From Hippophae tibetana (taxonomy: Eukaryota; Streptophyta; Magnoliopsida; Rosales; Elaeagnaceae), in contig CM072802.1 of NCBI GenBank assembly GCA_037013495.1, positions 63,022,983 to 63,086,982 of the forward strand: DNA of 64,000 nucleotides, read 5' to 3'. The first letter of the stretch is position 1, and each line of letters starts with the position of its first letter. Shown one piece after another: positions 1-9,354 of the stretch. Made by a program: the position numbers and the translations under genes. The notes under the pieces were generated by a model. It worked only from the letters and a program-made list of their open reading frames with translations, did no database searches and was not told the DNA's origin.

Positions 1-245
1 CGTTCATGAATAGTAAAAAAAAAATATTTTAAAACTTAAAAACATAAAAAAAAAATTTTAAGATAAAAAAATAGTATAGTGTAAATAGTCAAATAAAATT
101 ACCGTTCATAAAAAAAAAAAATATATTCAAAAACTTAAATTTCAAAAATTCTAAGTTAATAAGACATAATATAATGTGAATAGTAAAATAAAATTACCGT
201 TCATGAATAGTAAAATAAAAAAAAAATTACTTGAATTTATACCTA
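1..245 (+). repeat. Leader tandem repeats of E1 (AT-rich, about 100 bp period)
   Basis: The motif CCGTTCATGAATAGTAAAA recurs near positions 1, 103 (decayed) and 195. It is separated by A-rich spacers and a partner motif GTGAATAGTAAAATAAAATT. Matching repeats lie after the primer sites of E2 (16680-17040) and M (32040-32310). GTTCATGAAT contains the palindrome TTCATGAA. This is untranslated leader RNA; no coding potential is seen. Confidence 0.75.
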
Positions 246-278
246 ATTAACTAAATAACATGAAAAGTAAAAATCTAA

Positions 279-413
279 GGGAGTTCTGTCTAGGAGACTA
301 GTTCTTGGAAGCCTTTGTGCCACTAGTCTTTCCTGGGAACGTTGCTCTGGCTAGGAGAATGGTATTTAAGGAGCCGTTTGCACCACCATTCTTTCCTGGG
401 AGCACTCTTGGTT
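279..413 (+). promoter_or_regulatory. Paired leader RNA stem-loops upstream of gag1
   Basis: Two homologous units of about 60 bp lie in tandem. In the first, AGACTAGT (295-302) pairs with ACTAGTCT (322-329). In the second, AGAATGGT (356-363) pairs with ACCATTCT (385-392). Both are followed by TTCCTGGGA. The two stems differ in sequence but keep full complementarity, as expected of a selected RNA fold. The same pair is present in E2 (17861-17995) and in M (31867-31996, minus strand). A packaging, dimerisation or translation-initiation role is inference. Confidence 0.7.
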
Positions 414-626
414 AATACTAATTATGTTACAAAATAAAAAAAAATATAAAAAATAAAAAAAATAATAAAAAAATAAAAAAAATTAATCAAAAAAAAAAAA
501 AAACAATTTCTTTTTTTTAGGGTTTAACTAGTTTTGTTTAGTGCTTTGTATTAAATAACATGTAAATTTTTTCTAAATTTTTTATTTTGTTGACAAGAGT
601 TTTTAAATTTACGTTTACAATAGTCT

Positions 627-1964
627 ATGCGTGGTAGGAGATCCTTAGGAAACCCTCTTACACCATATGTAAATAAATTTCATAAATTTAAACAAGTGTC
701 AACAAAACTGGATTCTACCCATCAACCTGTTTTTGAGCCAAACATAGAACCAAGTCTTAATCCTTTACTAGAACCAAAAGAAATGGAGGAAAACCAACAT
801 ATTAGGGAAACCACGATGAAGGAGTTTGCAAGACCGGTAATAGGCACGGCAACTGCCGCTATCCAGTTGGGAGAGGCTGCTCGGAATTATGACCTTAAAA
901 ATATTCATTTTTCTATGCTTCCTTCCTTTTATGGATTACCTAATGAAGATTCTCTTTCCTTTATGAGAGATTTCTATGCTACGGTCCAAACATTCCCCCT
1001 CGGTATTCTAAACGAGGATCAACTTAGGATGAGATGTTTTCCCTACACTCTAAAGGATAAGGCCAAAGCTTGGTTGATGTCACTTCCCCCAGGTTCTCTG
1101 ATGACATGGGGTAACATTTACAATAAATTCATGGGAAAATTCTATTCCCATCAAAAAACATCAGAGTTGAGAGGAAAGATTGCTACTTTCTCTCAGATGG
1201 AAGGAGAACCATTCCATGAAGCTTGGGATAGGTTCAAAATGTTTCTCACTCAATGTCCCCATCATAGCTTTCCCCTGCAGTTGCAGAACCAATTCTTTTA
1301 CGATGGACTTACACAACAATGTCAGTTCATTGTCGACAACGCTGCAGGAGGAGCAATAGGAGAAAAGACTGCCTCAGAGACGTATAACCTCTTTGAGATG
1401 TTGGGTGCTAATTCCCAACAGAAAAGCTCCCGAGTGAGAAAAGCTGGAGTTCATGAAATCGACTCCAGTAATGAAGTTCAACAACAACTTGTTCAACTGA
1501 CTAAGCAAGTTGCCCTTCTCGCTACACAAACCAACACCAATAATGATCAATATGGTTTGTATAGCAACATGGGACATGGTACTGAAGCCTGTCCATATCA
1601 AGGAGAAACAACTGGACCTGAACAGGTCAATGTGTTGGGAGCATATCAACAGAGACCAAGGTTTGATCCCAATTCAAATACCTATAATCCTGGGTGGAGA
1701 AGTCATCCAAATTTCTCTTGGAGGCAAAACAACCCTCCTTTCACTCAAAGCTCAAACCAGGCAGGCCAACAATTCCACCCACCTATTCCAAGAAGCATTC
1801 CCAATAAACCAACCCTGGAGGACAACTTGAATTCTTTTATTCAAGTCTGTAGGGATAATCAATCTAAAACCAATCAACGGTTGGACTCTGTGGAAGCTTC
1901 TATCAAAAAGGTGGAAGTTCAAGTTGAACAGTTAGTTGAACATTTGCAAAAAGGCAAAGACTAA
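627..1964 (+). CDS. gag: gag1: first Gag-like protein of E1 (445 aa), zinc knuckle degenerate
   Basis: Intact 445-residue reading frame. Residues from about 60 to 265 are clearly homologous to the gag part of the downstream gag2-pol gene (shared [39 protein letters not shown] and VDNAAGGA segments). That is the plant retrotransposon Gag capsid domain, which forms the virus-like particle. A proline/asparagine-rich linker follows, then a predicted coiled coil at about residues 405-442. Where gag2 has a CX2CX4HX4C zinc knuckle, gag1 has Y309, Y312, H317, C322, so two of four ligands are gone. The N-terminal extension (residues 1-55) has no counterpart in gag2. I chose the first ATG; a second at residue 53 would start directly before the conserved domain. 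It ends at its own stop, with a 340-bp spacer before gag2. M carries a broken copy with the same Tyr substitutions. Confidence 0.88.
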   Translation: MRGRRSLGNPLTPYVNKFHKFKQVSTKLDSTHQPVFEPNIEPSLNPLLEPKEMEENQHIRETTMKEFARPVIGTATAAIQLGEAARNYDLKNIHFSMLPSFYGLPNEDSLSFMRDFYATVQTFPLGILNEDQLRMRCFPYTLKDKAKAWLMSLPPGSLMTWGNIYNKFMGKFYSHQKTSELRGKIATFSQMEGEPFHEAWDRFKMFLTQCPHHSFPLQLQNQFFYDGLTQQCQFIVDNAAGGAIGEKTASETYNLFEMLGANSQQKSSRVRKAGVHEIDSSNEVQQQLVQLTKQVALLATQTNTNNDQYGLYSNMGHGTEACPYQGETTGPEQVNVLGAYQQRPRFDPNSNTYNPGWRSHPNFSWRQNNPPFTQSSNQAGQQFHPPIPRSIPNKPTLEDNLNSFIQVCRDNQSKTNQRLDSVEASIKKVEVQVEQLVEHLQKGKD

Positions 1965-2306
1965 TTTGAAACTTAAATGAATTCAATGAAGAGGAGACAT
2001 TGAGTTTTTCATTCTGCAATCTCCAAGCAACGTCTTACTAGAAGACGATAAATTTTAGTCTTGTATGGGAGGTCACCCATTATTGTATTTTCCTTTGTTT
2101 TAGTTTGCGTGTAATAAAAATTCAGATGAAATAAAATTCGTTTGTTTCAAAAATTCTGTCCATTCGTTTAAAAAAAAAAAAAATTAGGTTCCTTGCACTT
2201 TTTGCTTTTACGTTTTATCAAGTTATAAATATTTCTTAGAGATATCTACTAAGAGCAAATTGTTGATACACAATAGGAGGAGGATCATTTTCAACTACAA
2301 ACAACC
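1965..2306 (+). other. gag1-gag2 intergenic spacer
   Basis: No reading frame. It holds the double hairpin at 2031-2080, then a T-rich stretch ending in TTTGTTTTAG and AAAAATTCAG, which could pass for splice acceptors, then a purine-rich run AATAGGAGGAGGATC shortly before the gag2 start in the context ACAACCATGG. The equivalent spacer is present in M (29857-30208). How gag2-pol is translated (reinitiation, internal entry or splicing) cannot be decided from sequence. Confidence 0.6.
2031..2080 (+). promoter_or_regulatory. Double hairpin after gag1
   Basis: CGTCTT (2031-2036) pairs with AAGACG (2042-2047). About 18 bases on, ATGGG (2065-2069) pairs with CCCAT (2076-2080). The same two-hairpin module follows pol at 7491-7538 and is found in E2 and M. 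The spacing and the GGGAGGnnACCCAT core are kept. Role unknown; an RNA function at ORF ends is inferred. Confidence 0.65.
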
Positions 2307-5300
2307 ATGGGAGATGCTGAAGATAGGCGGAAAAAGATGAAAGAATATACAATGCCAATCATTGGCAATGTAACTTCCGGTATCCAATTACAAGAGGCTG
2401 CAAGGAATTATGAATTGAAAAAGATTCATTATTCTTTGTTACCTTCCTTTTACGGTATCCCTAATGAAGACCCTTTAAATTTCATTCGAGAATTCTATGC
2501 TATTGTCCAAACCTTTCCACTACATGCAATTAATGAAGATCAACTTAGGATGAGGTGTTTTCCTTACACTCTCAAAGATAAAGCTTGGTCATGGTTCATT
2601 ACTCTACAGTCAGGTTCTCTTAAAACTTGGGAGGCAGTCTATGAAATTTTTATGGGTAGGTTCTATTCCCATTAAAAGACTGTTGATCTAAGAACAAAGA
2701 TAGCAACATTTTCTCAAATGTATGAAGAGCCCTTTCATGAAGCTTGGGAACGATTCAAACTCCTTTCATTCAATGTCAAAATCATAGCTTTCCTTTACAG
2801 CTACAAAACCAATTCTTTTATGATGGATTGACATTACAGAGTCAATACATGGTTGATAATGCTGCTGGAGGTGCTGTAGGAGAAAAGACCGCAGAGGAAA
2901 CCTATAATCTTTATGAGCTGTTGGGTTCTAATTCCCAACAAAGAGGTGGTAGAAGGAAAGCAAAGGTCAATGAAGTCGTCTCTGATAATGAGATAACCTT
3001 GCAACTTGCTGAATTGACTAAACAAGTGAAATTCCTCACTTCCCACCAAATTTCAAATCAAGAGGTATGTGAAGTGTGTTGTTCAATTGGGCATGGTACT
3101 CATAATTGTTCAAATACTTGTGATTCTAGTGTCGATGCCATAGAGGAAGTCCAATCTTTTCAAAGGTATCATCCAAACACCTATAATCACCCAACCTACA
3201 CCCAATATCCAACACTAAGGTCGGATAACAACCACCCTTACCCACCAAGCCAATCTTTTAAGCCAACCTTAGAAGATAGCTTGAATGCTTTTATTCAAGT
3301 TAGTCGTGACAACCAATTGATGACTAATCAAAGGTTGAACACCATGGAGGCTTCGGTTAAAAGGATTGAATCTAAAGTTGGGCAACTGGCTGAACAAATG
3401 CAAAAGAAAGAACCAGGAAAGTTGCCCAGTCAACCAGAACAAGCAAAGGATGTCAGAACCCTTCGAAGTGGTAAGGTAGTCAACACCAGTTTACCTGAAA
3501 TCTCTAACAATCTACCTTATAGTTCAGGTAACAAAGAAGGCGATATTCTAATCTCGCAAAAAGGAGAAACAAGTGTTAAACTTAACAAGCCTTCTGAAAA
3601 ACTCATTGGGGGGTCATCTGACACCCCCAAAATTCAAAAGACAACAGAACCACACCAGATACAAGTACCTTTTCCCCACCGGTTAAAAGAATCCAAACAA
3701 GATAAGCAATTCAATGATCTTTTTAATATGCTCTCTAAAGTAAATATCAATTTACCATTATTAGAAGTGATCATGAATGTGCCCTCATATGCCAAGTTTT
3801 TCAAAGAGTTGAATACTAAGAAAAGGAGGTATGAACTGAATGAACGAGTAGTAGTATCAGAAATTTCTAGCGCTGTACTTCAGCACAAACTACCCCCTAA
3901 GTTGAAAGACCCTGGCAGTTTTATTATAAACATAACTATGGGGGATAAGAAGGTTGCTAAAGCAATGCTTGATTTAGGTGCTAGTATAAATTTGATGCCC
4001 TACTCTATATTCTTACAACTCAATCTAGGGGATTTAAAACCTACAACTATGTCCCTTCAACTTGCAGATAGATCTCTTAAATATCCAGAGGGAATAGTTG
4101 AGGATGTTTTGGTACAGGTAGACAAACTGATAATACCTGTTGACTTTGTGGTTCTGGATATGCAAGAAAATCCAGCATTGGACAGAGAGCACACAATATT
4201 GCTTGGTAGACCATTTATGGCAACTACTAAAACTATTATTGATGTCCAAGATGGAAATTTGACAATGACAGTCTTAGGAGAGACTGTTCATTTTAAAGTT
4301 TTTGATTCTTCACCTTTCCCTTCTATTTCTGCCATCGATGAAATATTCGATGTTGATCCTTTGGATAATCTTGTCCAAAACACCTTTTTCCGAACCAGAA
4401 TAGAAGACAAGCTTGAAACCGTTCTTACACTTGAAAAGGTTGAAGAAGATTTAGATGAAGAAATTAAGGGGTACCTTGAACAACTAGACAATAATGAAGT
4501 GATGAAAAAATCTAGTACACTTTTAAATCTACCCAGTTCTTCATCCAGTAAAGAGGCCAATCCACCTGAACTTGAACTCAAAGACTTACCTTCGCACTTA
4601 AAATATGTGTTTTTGGGAGAAGGGGAAACTTATCCAGTGATAATTTCTTCAAACTTGACCAAACCACAAGAAAAGGAACTCATCAAAGTGCTTAAACAGT
4701 TTAAGAAATCTATAGGTTGGAGTATAGGGGATATAAGAGGCATTAGTCCAACAATGTGTATGCACAAGATCAACTTGGAGGATGGTGCTAAACCTGTACG
4801 AGAGGCCCAAAGGAGACTAAACCCAAACATGCAAGAGGTAGTTAAAAAGGAAATTCTTAAATTATTAGAAGAAGGGATTATCTATCCTATTGCGGATAGT
4901 AAGTGGGTTAGTCCAGTGCATGTGGTACCAAAGAAATCTGGGATAACAGTTGTTAAGAATGACAAAAGTGAATTAGTGCCCACTAGAATAATCACTGGAT
5001 GGAGAATGTGTATAGATTTTAGGAAACTAAATTTATATACGAAAAAGGATCACTTTCCTCTTCCATTCATTGATCAAATGTTGGAAAGATTAGCTGGGCA
5101 CGAATTTTACTGTTTTTTGGATGGACTGTCTGGATATTATCAAGTACCCATAGCACCAGAAGATCAGGAAAAGACCACATTTACATGTCCTTTTGGGACA
5201 TTTGCTTTTCGCAGAATGCCATTTGGGTTATGCAATGCCCCTGCCACGTTCCAGAGATGCATGATATCTATTTTCTCGGACATGGTGGAAAAATTCATTG

Positions 5301-7477
5301 AGATTTTCATGGACGATTTCTCTGTCTTTGGGAACTCATTTGATGATTGCTTACTTAAATTGACTTTGGTTTTAGAAAGATGCATTGAATGCAATCTAAC
5401 CCTTAGTTGGGAGAAAAGTCATTTTATGGTTCAACAAGGGATAGTTTTAGGACATATAATTTCAAACAAGGGTATTGAAGTTGATAAGGCAAAAGTTGAA
5501 TTGATATCCAAACTACCTCCCCCTACATCTGTGAAAGGGATAAGAAGCTTCTTGGGACATGCAGGATTCTACAGACGATTTATTAAAGATTTCTCTAAAA
5601 TAAGTCGTCCATTATGTAACTTGTTATCCAAAGATGCTGATTTTGATTTCAACAATGACTGCATTACTTCCTTTAATACCTTGAAAGATAAACTCACATC
5701 TACCCCTGTTATAATGGCACCAAACTGGTCTTTACCCTTTGAAATAATGTGTGACGCTTCTGATTATGCAATAGGAGCAGTCCTGGGACAAAGAGTGGAT
5801 AAGCGTTTACATGTTATCTACTATGCTAGCAAAACACTCAATGATGCCCAGATGAATTACACCACCACTGAAAAGGAATTCTTGGCTATAGTATTCTCTT
5901 TAGACAAATTTCGGTCTTATTTGGTAGGATCTAAAGTGATTGTGCATTCTGATCATGCTGCTTTAAGATACCTATTAAGTAAACCAAATGCCAAGCCAAG
6001 GTTAATCAGGTGGGTCTTACTCTTACAAGAATTTGACCTAGAAATCAAGGATAAGAAAGGCAGTGAAAACTTAGTAGCTGACCATTTGTCTAGGTTGATT
6101 TCTGACTTTAATTCTCTTAAAGATGAGAGTAATGACGATATAGTTGAAACCTTTCCTGATGAACAGTTATTTTTCATAGGTCCGAACCCATGGTACGCTG
6201 ATATTGTAAACTATCTTGCCACTGGTGTTTTGCGACCTAACACTTCATATCAGGAGAAGAAAAGGTTTTTTAAAACTATTAAGGACTATTTCTGGGATGA
6301 CCCTTATTTATACAAGATTGGTCAAGATCAAGTCATCCGGAGATGTGTACCTGAAGAAGAACATAAGAGCATTCTGACTTTTTGTCATGAACTTCATTGT
6401 GGGGGTCATTTTGGAGGTGAAAAGACAGCCCGTAAGATATTACAGTCTGGATTCTTTTGGCCCACTCTTTTTAAAGATGCTCATATGTTTTGTGCACAAT
6501 GTGATAGATGTCAAAGAACAGGAAACATAAGCAAAAGAGATGAAATGCCTTTGACATCTAATTTAGTTGTTGAACTCTTTGACGTATGGGGGATTGACTT
6601 TATGGGTCCTTTTCCCCCATCTAATGGTTTTCAATACATTTTGGTTGCTATGGATTATGTGTCCAAGTGGGTAGAAGCTATCCCCACCAAAACCAATGAT
6701 GCTAATGTTGTTGAGAAATTCTTGAAAGATTTCATATTCAGTAGGTTCGGAACGCCTAGAGCTATAATAAGTGATGGAGGTAGCCATTTTTGTAACAAAC
6801 TCTTTGATGGAGTACTAAACAAGTACAACATCACACATAAGGTAGCTACTCCATGTCATCCTCAAACTTCCGGTTTAGTGGAAGTAAGTAATAGGCAAAT
6901 TAAGGGAATACTGGAACGCACTGTGCGTCCTTCAAGGAAGGATTGGGCATTTAAGTTAAATGATGCCTTATGGGCATACCGCACCGCTTACAAAACACCT
7001 ATTGGGATGAGCCCTTACCGGTTAATCTTTGGGAAAGCGTGTCACCTTCCAGTTGAACTTGAACACAAGGCTTATTGGGCAATTAAAGAGCTAAACATGG
7101 ATTTAGATAAAGCAGGTGAAAAACGAGTACTCCAGCTTCATGAGTTGGAAGAAATTAGGAATGAAGCTTATGAGAATGCCAAGTTATACAAAGAGCGTAC
7201 TAAGTGCTATCATGACAAGAGGCTAGTTCCTAAAACTTTTCACCCTGGAATGAAAGTTCTTTTATTTAACTCTCGTTTGAGATTGTTTCCAGGAAAGCTG
7301 AGATCAAGATGGGATGGACCATTCAAAATAGTTCAGGTATCTGAACATGGAGTGGTAGAACTATTGGACTCCAAGACACAAAAAACGTTCAAAGTTAATG
7401 GCCATCGTGTCAAGCCTTATGTAGAAGAACCAAACAACATTGCTGAAATGGATTGCATTTGGCTGAGTAACCCTTAG
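2307..7477 (+). pseudogene. gag-pol: gag2-pol polyprotein of E1 (Gag, protease, RT, RNase H, integrase), two early lesions
   Basis: Starts at ATG 2307 in the context ACCATGG. The frame is stopped by TAA at 2673-2675, where M has a glutamine codon. It is then shifted by loss of one T in the run at 2764-2766 relative to M. From about 2767 to 7477 it is fully open. Residue numbers below count from ATG 2744 of the open stretch. Zinc knuckle CX2CX4HX4C from C109. Protease with DLGA at 410-413 (the Athila form of D-T/S-G). Reverse transcriptase with FMDD, aspartates 857 and 858. RNase H with D1004. Integrase zinc region ending CAQC at 1250-1253. Catalytic D1285, D1344, E1380 (DD35E). GPF module near 1524, no chromodomain. 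The proteins act in the cytoplasmic particle (protease, RT) and the nucleus (integrase). Without the two lesions the gene would look functional, so this copy is probably recent but inactive. Confidence 0.93.
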
Positions 7478-7490
7478 CACCAAAAAGATA

Positions 7491-7538
7491 CGTCTTGCTA
7501 AGACGTTAAACTAAGCGCTGGATGGGAGGCAACCCATC
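7491..7538 (+). promoter_or_regulatory. Double hairpin after pol
   Basis: CGTCTT (7491-7496) pairs with AAGACG (7500-7505) over a three-base loop. GATGGG (7521-7526) pairs with CCCATC (7533-7538). It lies 13 bases after the pol stop codon. It is the same module as at 2031-2080. A similar GTCTTGCTAAGACG / GGGAGGCAACCC motif is familiar to me from Athila elements of other plants (recollection, not searched). Confidence 0.7.
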
Positions 7539-9354
7539 ATGTTAGGTAATTTTTTGTTATTTGTATTATTTACTTAATTTTATTGTTTATTTTAGTTTAC
7601 TTGTATGTGAATAATTTTTAAAATTGTTAAAACTAAAATATTTGTTGAGATGTTAGAAGTTCACAGCGATCTGTCTGTATACACTTTAATGATGAATATG
7701 ATGGATGCACCTGCATTTCTTCATTACTACTTACACATTCTCAAGAAATAGGTAATCTTTCTCCTCTTTTCTCTTTATCTTTAATTTGCAATTGTTACAT
7801 TGAGGACAATGTAAGTTCTAGGTTGGGGGTGGTGAAAAGTTACCATGCTATATATAAAAAAAATTATCACAAAAATGTATCATTTCTTTAAATCAAATTT
7901 AAGTAAATAGTTAAGTCTTTGGTACTGTTAGATTAATTTTTGAAAACATATCATGAAATATTTTGTAATTATTTTTGATAATTAGTTAGTTTTTGTCATA
8001 ACTAGTATTTCTTGATAAAATGTGGAAATTATATTAAACCCAAAATCGGTGTTTATGAATTTTTTTTAGTGGAGACTACCCTTGTGAGATATAATTTGAG
8101 CCTAATTTCTTTTATTCAGAGTGAAATATATATTTTTTCTACTCCAAACACATTTCTTATTTATTCAAAAAGTTTAGATGATCTCTATAGGTATTACAAT
8201 TGAATGTATGAATTTTTTTTTCTCATCTTAATAGAGTATCATATATTTGTTATTATTATTTTTGCTTAGATTAAATGATTTGAGTAGAAATTGATAGTAT
8301 ATTCTTATATCTCATTTATGCATGACTGTTACAAAAACAAAAAGACATATATGGGGTTACCTAAACCAAGATCAAACAGAAAAGCCACAAAATTAACCAC
8401 TCACCAAAATCCAAAAAAAAAATGTACAATCTGTACATGGGTTGACTCTCTAAAAATACATATATTAAAAAAAAAATAGAGAGATAAAAAAATATAGTAT
8501 CATCTACATACTATGACCCACATTACCTACAAAGTTGTGAGTAAAGGCTAATTACAAAAGAAAGATATAGGAAGTAATTCCCTAAAAAGTCATTGCAATT
8601 TCTTCATTTGTAAAAGCATATATCTTGAAATTCTTTCTTAATGAGTTTGATTTATGCATGAAAATAATTTTTGTATATGATATCTTTATAATTTATACAT
8701 TCGATTCCTTTCATGAGATCAATGTTAAAATAACACTTTGAGCCTTTATTCTTTATACATATGCGAACATATTAGTTCATTTCTATACATCAACTCGTTC
8801 GCATATAAATTAGTATGAGTGTTTGAACCCATAGGATTCAGTGCCTTGAGAGTATTGACTTGTGAGGAATAGAGTCGAAGCGAATTCTGATTCATGACAC
8901 TGAAATTGGGTAAAATTAAATTGATACATTTTTGAAATGAAATATGAAAATGATTTTCGACTAATTATTATAAAAAAATCATGATTGTTTAAAGAGATTA
9001 AAATAACTTATGCTTGAGATTTTAATTATGATCTTAAAAGAGATTAAAAAGTATGAGATATTTTTGTGATATGTTGTTTTCTTTTATTCTTAAATTAATT
9101 TTTGATTGTGTTGTAATTTTAATTTTTGTTTTGATTGTTTTTATTTTTACATTTAGTTCAATGTTTGTGGGTATCATTACTGAAAACCCTCACGAGACTC
9201 AAACTCGTCCACTAGGGCAACCTAGGGGTTTAACGGCTTGTTGCATAGGCTAAATGCAACCGTTTCAATCCACGAAAGTGATTTAGGATAGTTTAATTTT
9301 TAGCTTTTATCGCTTCTCTTGCTAAGAGACTAGCAAGAAGCTGGTTGGGGGTTG
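7539..9354 (+). other. 3' non-coding region of E1 between pol and LTR, with hairpins and purine tracts
   Basis: There is no reading frame longer than about 66 codons, and none resembles an envelope-like gene, which some Athila elements carry here. Visible parts: the perfect hairpin TTACATTGAGGACAATGTAA (7795-7814); a G-rich tract GGTTGGGGGTGG just after it (7821-7832); an AT-rich stretch with no clear signal (7860-8750); a long-range inverted repeat ATATGCGAAC / GTTCGCATAT (8759-8768 and 8797-8806); a hairpin GTTGCAT / ATGCAAC (9240-9246 and 9254-9260); and the polypurine-type primer GGTTGGGGGTTG (9343-9354) abutting the LTR. The region is retained in E2 and M, which argues for a cis function. 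Confidence 0.75.

Noticed and set aside
2744..2790. ATG at 2744 as a real start of pol
   Set aside because: The first few codons are in a different frame from the gag2 start and become in-frame only through the 1-bp loss; homology to M shows the gene starts at 2307.
8759..8806. Inverted repeat ATATGCGAAC/GTTCGCATAT as a conserved RNA element
   Set aside because: M and E2 carry changes on one side without compensation, so pairing is not maintained.
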